12,405 nt of DNA. It comes from Motiliproteus sp036964625 (GTDB taxonomy: Bacteria; Pseudomonadota; Gammaproteobacteria; Pseudomonadales; Balneatricaceae). Numbering within the stretch: position 1 is the first letter of the stretch; every line of letters starts with the position of its first letter. The stretch is from assembly GCA_036964625.1 (NCBI GenBank), contig JBALTG010000135.1, positions 1-12,405 on the forward strand, written 5' to 3'. This document shows positions 1-5,307 of this stretch, one piece after another. The notes under the pieces were generated by a model. That model did no database searches, was not told the DNA's origin, and saw only the letters and a list, made by a program, of their open reading frames with translations. A program made the position numbers and the translations under genes.

Positions 1-53
1 GCTGCATCGAGCCAGCAAGACGTATATCTCGTTGTTTCAAAAGTAAAAATACT

Positions 54-127
54 GCGGGTGTAGTTCAATGGTAGAACGGCAGCTTCCCAAGCTGCATACG
101 TGGGTTCGATTCCCATCACCCGCTCCA
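54..127 (+). tRNA. tRNA-Gly (anticodon CCC)
   Basis: The sequence folds as a complete cloverleaf. The acceptor arm GCGGGTG (54-60) pairs with CACCCGC (117-123), followed by discriminator T and an encoded CCA (125-127). The anticodon stem GCAGC/GCTGC encloses the loop TTCCCAA, giving anticodon CCC, which reads glycine codon GGG. The T arm carries the usual GGTTCGATTCC core. No convincing promoter fits in the 53 bases before it, so the transcript may start outside the window. I see no other tRNA next to it and no integrase-like gene downstream, so it is not obviously an integration site. Confidence 0.97.
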
Positions 128-177
128 TCCTTGATTGCCAATACAGAACAATCCCTTACACAAATAAAACTGGTCAA

Positions 178-194
178 TTTTCCTAACAGGAAAA
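178..194 (+). terminator. weak hairpin after tRNA-Gly
   Basis: TTTTCCT (178-184) and AGGAAAA (188-194) form a perfect 7-bp stem with a 3-base loop, about 50 bases after the tRNA. There is no T-run after the stem and it is AT-rich, so it is at best a weak terminator or a 3'-end processing signal. It may be chance. Confidence 0.25.
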
Positions 195-246
195 ACAGCC
201 TGCGCGGTGCCTTATTCACGACGCCATACTGCGTAGCCGATGATGG

Positions 247-271
247 GCATGGCATCTCTTCTTAGCCATGC
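247..271. promoter_or_regulatory. inverted repeat upstream of the LysR-type gene
   Basis: GCATGGC (247-253) and GCCATGC (265-271) are a perfect 7-bp dyad with an 11-base spacer, centred about 55 bases before the regulator start. LysR-type regulators commonly bind dyads in their own upstream region. This one is a candidate operator, although the usual T-N11-A form is not evident. There is no following T-run to make it a terminator. Confidence 0.35.
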
Positions 272-314
272 GCGGCATACTTATGGGTCAGGATAAACAC
301 AGGATCTGCAAGCC

Positions 315-1232
315 ATGCCCAGCAACAAACACCGCACGACGCTTGAGCAATGGCGCATCCTGCAAGCGGTTATCGATCACGGCGGTTACCACCAGGCCGG
401 GACTGCGCTGCATCGCAGTCCCTCGTCACTCAATCACGCAGTCGCCAGACTGCAACAGCAACTCGGGGTCGACCTACTGCGTGTAGAGGGTCGCAAAGCG
501 GTCCTGACGCCTGCCGGTGAAGTGATGCTTAGGCGCTCGCGCCAGCTCACCGAAGACGCCTACCAGCTAGAGACGCTGTCCGAAAACCTCAACCGCGGCT
601 GGGAGCCGCTGATCAGGCTGGCCTACGATGCTATTTATCCGCAACACTGTCTGCTGGATGCACTTAAAGCCTTCCACCCCATCAGCCGCGGTAGCCGGAT
701 CCGGATTGAAGAGACGGTACTCGCTGGCACCCTGGAGTGCATCACTGAAGCCCGCGCCGATCTGGTGATCTGCAGCCAGGTCCCGAAAGGCTATCTCGGT
801 GAGTATCTATTGCAAGTTCAGATGGTCCCGGTGTGTCATCCTGAGCACCCGCTGACTGTTTACCCGCAGATTCTGACTCCGCTCGAACTGTCCCAAACAC
901 TGCAGATCGTTATTCGCGACAGCGGTAAGCAGCCTTTGGAGCAACTCGGCTGGTTGCGATCGGAGCAGCGCTGGACGGTTGATTACTTCGACATGGCGCT
1001 CGAAATTCTACTGAGCGGTCTGGGATTCGCCTGGTTGCCGCTGCATAAGGTCGAGCAACAGCTGCGACAGGGCGACCTGGTCAGACTGCAACTCACCGAG
1101 GGTAATGATCGGCGCATGCCGATGCACCTGGTAAGTCCCCAACCCGACCGGATTGGGCCCGGCGCTCAGGCCCTGCAACAGTTGCTTCTAAACAGGAAAG
1201 ACGCTGTTGCTGACCGTGACCAGCGCGTATAA
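315..1232 (+). CDS. LysR-family transcriptional regulator
   Basis: This is a 305-residue DNA-binding regulator with the standard length and layout of the LysR family. A winged helix-turn-helix covers about residues 8-68: a recognition segment of the type seen in HRSPSSLNHAVARLQQQLG, then the wing with LTPAGEVMLRR. A linker helix follows (about 70-92), then a periplasmic-binding-protein-like effector domain from about 98 to 295. The ATG at 315 is chosen because AGGA lies at 301-304 at good spacing and the helix-turn-helix begins right after it. The gene is in the same direction as cmoA and 35 bases before it, but a cmoA promoter appears inside its last codons, so co-transcription is only partial. 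I do not recognise a specific member of the family, and the effector and targets cannot be read from the sequence. The family call is firm. Confidence 0.93.
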   Translation: MPSNKHRTTLEQWRILQAVIDHGGYHQAGTALHRSPSSLNHAVARLQQQLGVDLLRVEGRKAVLTPAGEVMLRRSRQLTEDAYQLETLSENLNRGWEPLIRLAYDAIYPQHCLLDALKAFHPISRGSRIRIEETVLAGTLECITEARADLVICSQVPKGYLGEYLLQVQMVPVCHPEHPLTVYPQILTPLELSQTLQIVIRDSGKQPLEQLGWLRSEQRWTVDYFDMALEILLSGLGFAWLPLHKVEQQLRQGDLVRLQLTEGNDRRMPMHLVSPQPDRIGPGAQALQQLLLNRKDAVADRDQRV

Positions 1233-1233
1233 T
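1207..1233 (+). promoter_or_regulatory. predicted sigma70 promoter of cmoA
   Basis: A perfect TATAAT (1228-1233) is preceded by TTGCTG (1207-1212) at a short spacing of 15. The TAA stop codon of the LysR-type gene (1230-1232) lies inside the -10 hexamer. Transcription would start near 1240 and leave a leader of under 30 bases before the cmoA ATG. The -10 is excellent and the -35 imperfect. Confidence 0.5.
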
Positions 1234-1267
1234 CGCCACTTATTTTTCTACCGTCTATCGCCCTGCC

Positions 1268-2011
1268 ATGTCTAAAAAAGCCGATCAGCTCTACGCCAAG
1301 CCACTGGATACCATTGTCGACTTTGCTTTCGACGAACAGGTGGTCGGAGTCTTTTCCGACATGATCAACCGCTCGGTACCTGGCTACGGTACCGTGATCA
1401 AGTCCTTAGGCGTTCTCGCCGCCCGTTTCGCTCAGCCCGACAGCGTCTGCTACGACCTGGGTTGCTCGCTCGGCGCGGCAACCCTGGCGATGCACCAGCA
1501 GGTGCGCCAGCCCAACTGCCGCTTTATCGCCGTCGACAACTCGCCCGCGATGCTGCAGCGCTGCCGCGAACACCTTCAGGTTGGTGCGTCGCTGGATGAG
1601 CCTGAACCCCGTATCGATCTGGTCTGCGCCGATATCCTCGATATCGAGATCCGCAACGCCAGCGTGGTGGTGATGAACTTTACCCTGCAATTTATCGCCC
1701 CAAAGCAACGCCAGGCGCTGCTGCAGAAGATCTGCCAGGGCCTCAAGCCCGGCGGCGTGCTGCTGCTGTCCGAAAAAATCGCGCTTGCCGATGATGCCTC
1801 GCAACAGCGTCTTACCGACTGGCACCATGATTTCAAACGGGCCAATGGCTACAGCGAGCTGGAGGTCAGCCAAAAACGCAGCGCCTTAGAGAAAGTGATG
1901 CGCCCCGAGTCCTTGGCGCTGCACCAACAGAGGCTCAGCGACGCTGGGTTTAGCGTGATTCAACCCTGGTTCCAATGTTTTAATTTCGTCTCTCTGGTTG
2001 CGATCAAGTAA
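1268..2011 (+). CDS. cmoA: carboxy-S-adenosyl-L-methionine synthase CmoA
   Basis: CmoA converts S-adenosylmethionine and prephenate to carboxy-S-adenosylmethionine, the donor that CmoB uses to make 5-carboxymethoxyuridine at position 34 of tRNAs. The 247-residue length equals that of the E. coli protein. Visible family marks are YDLGCSLGAATLAM (62-75, the cofactor-binding motif I), VDNSPAM (89-95, ribose binding), NFTLQF (137-142), and the block DFKRANGYSELEVSQKRS (188-205) that contains the conserved arginine contacting the carboxylate of the product. The start at 1268 matches the family, but no Shine-Dalgarno sequence precedes it: the upstream bases are C-rich (CGCCCTGCC). It is followed at 36 bases by cmoB, the usual functional partner. 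The enzyme is cytosolic. I see no defects. Confidence 0.97.
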   Translation: MSKKADQLYAKPLDTIVDFAFDEQVVGVFSDMINRSVPGYGTVIKSLGVLAARFAQPDSVCYDLGCSLGAATLAMHQQVRQPNCRFIAVDNSPAMLQRCREHLQVGASLDEPEPRIDLVCADILDIEIRNASVVVMNFTLQFIAPKQRQALLQKICQGLKPGGVLLLSEKIALADDASQQRLTDWHHDFKRANGYSELEVSQKRSALEKVMRPESLALHQQRLSDAGFSVIQPWFQCFNFVSLVAIK

Positions 2012-2047
2012 CCCTTCACTCACCGCCTGTCACTAACTGCCCACGCT

Positions 2048-3046
2048 ATGAACCAGACCGCTCCAGCCCTCAATTTCGATGCTTTTTTCAAACAGCTACA
2101 GCACAGCGATCTGGCGCCCTGGGTCGAGCCGCTGCAGCAGGCCCTCGAAGCAAAGTTGGCACAAATCAACCATGGTGATCTACCGCGCTGGATCGAGGCT
2201 TTCGACAGCCTGCCGATACTGCCGACGGATCAACTCGATCTTGACCGGGGTGCGCTCCTGATCGGCACCCAGGACGGCTGCACCGATCTGCAACGGGGCC
2301 AGATCGAACAGGCGATGCGCCAGCTGATGCCGTGGCGCAAGGGACCCTACAGCCTGTTCGGTATCGATATCGATACCGAATGGCGCTCTGACTTCAAATG
2401 GGATCGACTTAAACAACATATCGCGCCGCTGTATAACCGCAACGTGCTGGATATCGGCTGCGGTAACGGCTACCACTGCTGGCGGATGCACGCTGGCGGT
2501 GCCAAACGGGTGCTGGGGATCGACCCCTCGTGGAAGTTTCTGTTGCAATTCAGGGCGCTGAAGAAGTATATCGGTGCACAGCTGCCGGTTGAACTGCTGC
2601 CTCTGGGCATCGAGGAGTTGCCCGCCAACATGCGTTGTTTCGATAGCGTGTTTTCGATGGGGGTGTTCTACCACCGACGCAGCCCCATCGATCACCTGCT
2701 GGAGCTGCAGAGTTTCCTCCGCCCCGGTGGCGAACTGGTGCTGGAGACCCTGATCATCGACGGTGATCGCAACCAGGTTCTGGTGCCCGATGGCCGCTAC
2801 GCGCAGATGCGCAATGTCTGGTTCCTGCCCAGTGCTGACGCGCTCTGCAGCTGGCTGGAGCGTTGCGGTTACCAGCAGGTGCGTTGTGTCGATATCGATA
2901 CCACCCGCATTGAGGAGCAACGCTCGAGCGACTGGATGAATTTTCATTCGCTGCCCGAGTTTCTCGACCCCAACGATCCCACCCTCACCGTGGAGGGGCT
3001 CCCCGCCCCCAAGCGCGGCATCTTTATCGCCCAAAAACCCTACTGA
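2048..3046 (+). CDS. cmoB: tRNA U34 carboxymethyltransferase CmoB
   Basis: CmoB transfers the carboxymethyl group from carboxy-S-adenosylmethionine to 5-hydroxyuridine 34 of tRNAs that read NYN-type boxes (Ala, Ser, Pro, Val, Leu, Thr), which widens wobble decoding. The protein has 332 residues, close to the E. coli length of about 323, with a slightly longer N-terminal helical region. Marks are LMPWRKGPYSLFGIDIDTEW (93-112), which is very typical of CmoB, then motif I LDIGCGNGYHCWRM (134-147), GIDP (157-160), SMGVFYHRRSP (203-213) and DGRYAQMRNVWF (248-259), with the C-terminal block FLDPNDPTLTVEGLPAPKR. As with cmoA there is no visible Shine-Dalgarno sequence before the ATG (CCCACGCT), so the pair may rely on coupling or leader accessibility. 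Its stop overlaps the convergent gene by 7 bases. Confidence 0.97.
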   Translation: MNQTAPALNFDAFFKQLQHSDLAPWVEPLQQALEAKLAQINHGDLPRWIEAFDSLPILPTDQLDLDRGALLIGTQDGCTDLQRGQIEQAMRQLMPWRKGPYSLFGIDIDTEWRSDFKWDRLKQHIAPLYNRNVLDIGCGNGYHCWRMHAGGAKRVLGIDPSWKFLLQFRALKKYIGAQLPVELLPLGIEELPANMRCFDSVFSMGVFYHRRSPIDHLLELQSFLRPGGELVLETLIIDGDRNQVLVPDGRYAQMRNVWFLPSADALCSWLERCGYQQVRCVDIDTTRIEEQRSSDWMNFHSLPEFLDPNDPTLTVEGLPAPKRGIFIAQKPY

Positions 3047-3696
3047 GCAGCCTTGTTGGCACGCTGCACCAGCTCGCGAGCCTGTTCGGCACTTAAAAAA
3101 CGCCACGGCAACGGCAGCAATCCCGGCACCTGTTGCCGGTATTGGCGATAGGCCTCGCCAAACTGGACGATCAACTTACGCTCTTCCAGCCACGAGCCCA
3201 GCACCAGGTAAAGCGACAGCACTATGCTCGTCAGTAGCTGCGCCGCATCCAATTCGCGGCTCCAGATCAGCACCAACGCAAAGAAATACCAGGGATGGCG
3301 CACCCAGCGGTGCCACCAACCGAGATGGAACCGGGCCTGCTGCTCCGGATCGCACTGCCGCTGACGCAGCTGGGCGGAGCCACTGAACTGGCTCAGGTCG
3401 TAAATGCGCAGTGAAGAAACAAACGCCAGCAGCGCCGCCAGCGTCAGCCCATGCATCAGCCAGGCCCATGCACCCGTCCACTGCCACAGTTTAGGCCCGG
3501 CAGCATAGGCTAATAGAATCACCACTGGAATCAGCAACAGCACGGCGATCAGATTGAATAACAGCCGATAGTAACCCATTGCGTACGGCCAACGGCTAGC
3601 ACACCAGGCTTTGCAGCTGAGCGAGGCCAGCCACGAGTGCAGTGCGCAGTAGCTGCACAGGTACAAACCCAGAAATATCAGTTCAACAGCGACCAT
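3040..3696 (-). CDS. isoprenylcysteine-methyltransferase-like (NnrU/ICMT-type) membrane protein
   Basis: This is a 218-residue integral inner-membrane protein. Hydrophobic segments lie at about 3-25, 44-65, 77-98 and 136-168. The C-terminal part has the pattern of the ICMT/PEMT-type methyltransferase fold: GWWHRWVRHPWYF (126-138), then an EER motif (171-173) and FGEAYRQYRQQVPGLLP (179-195), the region that binds S-adenosylmethionine in relatives. The same architecture occurs in NnrU-like proteins and in methanethiol methyltransferase MddA, so the substrate cannot be assigned. The start at 3696 has AGAGG at suitable distance. It lies 27 bases after the OsmC-family gene on the same strand and probably shares its promoter near 4230. 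Its last 7 bases overlap the 3' end of cmoB on the opposite strand. Confidence 0.82.
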   Translation of the reverse strand: MVAVELIFLGLYLCSYCALHSWLASLSCKAWCASRWPYAMGYYRLLFNLIAVLLLIPVVILLAYAAGPKLWQWTGAWAWLMHGLTLAALLAFVSSLRIYDLSQFSGSAQLRQRQCDPEQQARFHLGWWHRWVRHPWYFFALVLIWSRELDAAQLLTSIVLSLYLVLGSWLEERKLIVQFGEAYRQYRQQVPGLLPLPWRFLSAEQARELVQRANKAAQ

Positions 3697-3723
3697 CTGC
3701 CACCTCTGCCTGCATGCCGCCCG

Positions 3724-4182
3724 TCATAGCTGATCCGCTAACTGATGCACTAACTCATGCACCACAGTGGATGCCAGCTTGACGTTATCGTGCAGCGGGC
3801 AGCGTTGGCATACCTGATCCAGAAACTCCGCTTTCTGGGCATCGGTCAAATCGGCATCGATGCTGGCTTCGATCCTGATCTCCGTAAATCCGACCCGGTC
3901 ATCGGAGGGTTTCCCCAGTAAGCCCGCGGGATTGAGATCGCCGGACGCACTCACCTGCATGCCGCGCAGATCGATCTTCTGCTGCATCGCCGCAGTCCGG
4001 GCAATGGTACTGACACAGCCCGCCATGGTGAACAAAAACTGCTCCAGCGGCGTCGGCCCCAGATCGGTCCCTCTGGCATTTTCAGGCTGGTCAATAGTCA
4101 CTTTATGGCCGCGAATATCCGCGCTGATGGTATAACCCTCGGTCATCGAGGTGGATACAGAAACCGTTTTTAAATTAGCCAT
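3724..4182 (-). CDS. OsmC/Ohr-family thiol protein
   Basis: The protein has 152 residues. OsmC/Ohr proteins are cytosolic homodimers that reduce organic hydroperoxides through a reactive cysteine pair. The two family cysteine positions are present: Cys56 in FTMAGCVSTIA (51-61) and Cys125 in QVCQRCPLHDNVKLAS (123-138), with an additional Cys128 three residues on. The central LGPTPLEQFL (41-50) is the usual OsmC helix start. The CQRCPLHDN form is typical of a subgroup distinct from classical Ohr, so organic hydroperoxide resistance is likely but not certain. Start ATG at 4182 has AGAGGG just upstream and a promoter about 30-60 bases away. It is the first gene of a likely two-gene unit with the membrane methyltransferase-like gene. 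Confidence 0.9.
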   Translation of the reverse strand: MANLKTVSVSTSMTEGYTISADIRGHKVTIDQPENARGTDLGPTPLEQFLFTMAGCVSTIARTAAMQQKIDLRGMQVSASGDLNPAGLLGKPSDDRVGFTEIRIEASIDADLTDAQKAEFLDQVCQRCPLHDNVKLASTVVHELVHQLADQL

Positions 4183-4216
4183 ACTGCCCTCTGCCTAACA
4201 ACAATAAGAAAAACTT

Positions 4217-4245
4217 AATATAAATAGATTACTTAGCGCGCTCAA
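4217..4245 (-). promoter_or_regulatory. predicted sigma70 promoter of the OsmC-family gene
   Basis: On the minus strand TTGAGC (4245-4240) and TATATT (4222-4217) are separated by exactly 17 bases. They place a start site about 30 bases before the ATG at 4182, with the ribosome-binding site in between. Confidence 0.55.
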
Positions 4246-4252
4246 GTGATAA

Positions 4253-4280
4253 AAGCGAGTAATCGAGTGCCAACTCGCTT
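4253..4280. repeat. 8-bp inverted repeat upstream of the OsmC promoter
   Basis: AAGCGAGT (4253-4260) and ACTCGCTT (4273-4280) are a perfect 8-bp dyad with a 12-base spacer, starting 8 bases upstream of the predicted -35 element. It could be a regulator binding site for the OsmC unit. A terminator role is less likely because no T-run follows. No regulator gene is adjacent. Confidence 0.35.
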
Positions 4281-4348
4281 GAAAACAGCGCTGACATCGG
4301 TCACAAGGGCTGTTCTTGGTGGGTAATCAGCAAATCCGATTCTCATGT

Positions 4349-4407
4349 GTGGGTTGGAATTTATTCCGATATCGGTGCTACATGCGTCGGGTTGAAAACC
4401 GACCCAC
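4349..4407. repeat. REP/BIME-like nested palindromes
   Basis: Outer arms GTGGGTTGG (4349-4357) and CCGACCCAC (4399-4407) are complementary with one G-U pair. Inside them are GGAAT-TT-ATTCC (4356-4367), the perfect 10-base palindrome CCGATATCGG (4366-4375) and GTCGG-N8-CCGAC (4386-4403). The GTGGGT/ACCCAC borders and paired small hairpins resemble the repetitive extragenic palindromes common in Pseudomonas-like genomes. Only one copy is present in this window, so repetition across the genome is inferred. Confidence 0.5.
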
Positions 4408-4537
4408 AGGGACGTGGGAAGTGCCTTAAATGCAGGAGCAATTTCAGACAGAACCTCCAGGCGGCCACCTTTGAAGGTGCCCTGACAACAAGAAGCCGAC
4501 TTCATGCCAAAATTAGTAATGCTGTCAATTTTTACAG

Positions 4538-4564
4538 AGAGATAGAGATAGAGATAGAGATAGA
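4538..4564. repeat. (AGAGAT)4 microsatellite
   Basis: Four exact copies of AGAGAT (4538-4561) are followed by a partial copy, in non-coding DNA 38 bases from the 3' end of tRNA-Ala. Hexanucleotide arrays can change length by slippage. Confidence 0.9.
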
Positions 4565-4601
4565 AAATCAGGATCAAACGAGAAGGGTACAAGACGTAAA
4601 T

Positions 4602-4677
4602 TGGTGGAGCCTAGCGGGATCGAACCGCTGACCTCAACACTGCCAGTGTTGCGCTCTCCCAGCTGAGCTAAGGCCCC
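4602..4677 (-). tRNA. tRNA-Ala (anticodon GGC)
   Basis: Read on the minus strand, the acceptor arm GGGGCCT pairs with AGGCTCC and is followed by discriminator A and encoded CCA. The third pair is G3:U70, the classic alanine identity element. The anticodon stem CAACA/TGTTG encloses CTGGCAG, giving anticodon GGC for the GCC codon. The D arm (TTAGCTCAGCTGGGAGAGC) and T arm (GGTTCGATCCC) are standard. With G at position 34 it is not itself a substrate of the CmoA/CmoB pathway. Confidence 0.98.
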
Positions 4678-4695
4678 TCAGCAAAACGTGGGCGT

Positions 4696-4725
4696 ATTCT
4701 ATAGGCAGTTAGGCCAGCGGATCAA
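4696..4725 (-). promoter_or_regulatory. promoter of tRNA-Ala
   Basis: On the minus strand TTGATC (4725-4720) and TAGAAT (4701-4696) are 18 bases apart; an overlapping TATAGA gives a spacing of 16. The start would fall about 10 bases before the mature tRNA 5' end. The bases after the -10 (ACGCCCACG) are GC-rich, as in stringently controlled stable-RNA promoters. Confidence 0.6.
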
Positions 4726-4812
4726 GGAGTTTCTCGAAAATATTCGATGCCCGTAATACCGACCCCGGATCCTCCATAACCGCCCGAAGATCAACCTGTT
4801 CCAACAAATAAA

Positions 4813-5298
4813 TCAAAGATCACTCTCGAGCGAACGCACCAGATCCCGAAATGCTTCACGATTGTTTTCGTTCAGATCCATCAACGCCCGGTGTGCCTCC
4901 AGAACCCGCTCACGCACCCGCTCTTCGGACTCCAGCAGCAGATCCAGCTCCTGCAGCTCGGAACTGCAGGCAACGCAATCCTGAATCAGAATAAAGACCT
5001 TGTCGAAGCCCATGCTGAGCAGCACTCGGGTGATATCTTCGTTGGTGGAAACAATGGTGGGACGCTGCTGATGGCGTCGCTTCAACCTGACCGAAAGCTT
5101 GGCCAGCAACCCCAGCGAGGTACTGTCGATACCCGTGGTTTCGGTGAGATCGATAATGACCGACTTAAAATCATCATGCTCCAGCGTCGTGGCCAAAAAC
5201 TGATCCAGCGTCGAACAAAGCGTCAGACGTACATCACCCACGAATTTGAGTACGTAAGTACCCGTTTGTTCGGCAAATAGAATTTTTCCGCTTAGCAT
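4813..5298 (-). CDS. rssC: STAS-domain anti-sigma-factor antagonist (RssC/HsbA type)
   Basis: The protein has 161 residues. The STAS domain covers about residues 4-105: TYVLKFVGDVRLTLCSTLDQ (14-33), then the phosphorylation-site loop GIDSTSLGLLAKLS (56-69), where Ser59 aligns with the regulatory serine of anti-anti-sigma proteins, and ITRVLLSMGFDKVF (88-101). A C-terminal helical tail (about 110-161) with EAHRALMDLNENNREAFRDLV is characteristic of the Pseudomonas RssC/HsbA group, whose length it matches. Such proteins switch a sigma factor or anti-sigma factor according to their phosphorylation. The gene starts 9 bases after the stop of the PP2C phosphatase gene without a clear ribosome-binding site, suggesting translational coupling and that the phosphatase acts on Ser59. 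No anti-sigma kinase is in the window. I choose rssC over hsbA because of the neighbours (RssB-like gene and mlaA), as I remember the order in P. aeruginosa. Confidence 0.85.
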   Translation of the reverse strand: MLSGKILFAEQTGTYVLKFVGDVRLTLCSTLDQFLATTLEHDDFKSVIIDLTETTGIDSTSLGLLAKLSVRLKRRHQQRPTIVSTNEDITRVLLSMGFDKVFILIQDCVACSSELQELDLLLESEERVRERVLEAHRALMDLNENNREAFRDLVRSLESDL

Positions 5299-5307
5299 GA
5301 CTAGAGA

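Larger units (their letters stand above)
4246..4601. other. gene-free region between the OsmC promoter and tRNA-Ala
   Basis: About 356 bases without a credible gene. It holds the inverted repeat at 4253-4280, a REP/BIME-like palindrome set (4349-4407) and a hexanucleotide microsatellite (4538-4564). A 116-codon open frame crosses it on the minus strand (4242-4592). Its translation is only the repeats read as peptide (YLYLYLYL from the microsatellite, a VGFQPD-type stretch from the palindromes) and it has no domain or ribosome-binding site, so I do not call it a gene. Confidence 0.6.

Noticed and set aside
37..255. 72-codon minus-strand frame over tRNA-Gly
   Set aside because: Its peptide contains the familiar antisense-of-tRNA string (GDGNRTH...); it is the tRNA gene read backwards, with no ribosome-binding site.
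54..314. tRNA-Gly as an integration (att) site
   Set aside because: No integrase gene and no second copy of the tRNA 3' end is visible downstream; the following genes are ordinary chromosomal ones.
2180..3106. 308-codon frame antisense to cmoB
   Set aside because: A GC-driven shadow of a well-supported gene; the peptide is rich in Gln, His and Ala with no domain pattern.
4242..4592. 116-codon minus-strand frame in the intergenic region
   Set aside because: It is made of the AGAGAT microsatellite and the palindromic element read as protein, crosses the OsmC promoter region, and has no recognisable domain.
4602..4677. functional link between the tRNA-Ala and the nearby cmoA/cmoB genes
   Set aside because: Cmo modification needs uridine at position 34; this tRNA has G34, and the tRNA-Gly at 54-127 has C34, so neither is a substrate.
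4734..4747. TCGAA/TTCGA hairpin as the rssC terminator
   Set aside because: The stem is only five pairs with no following T-run; too weak to support.
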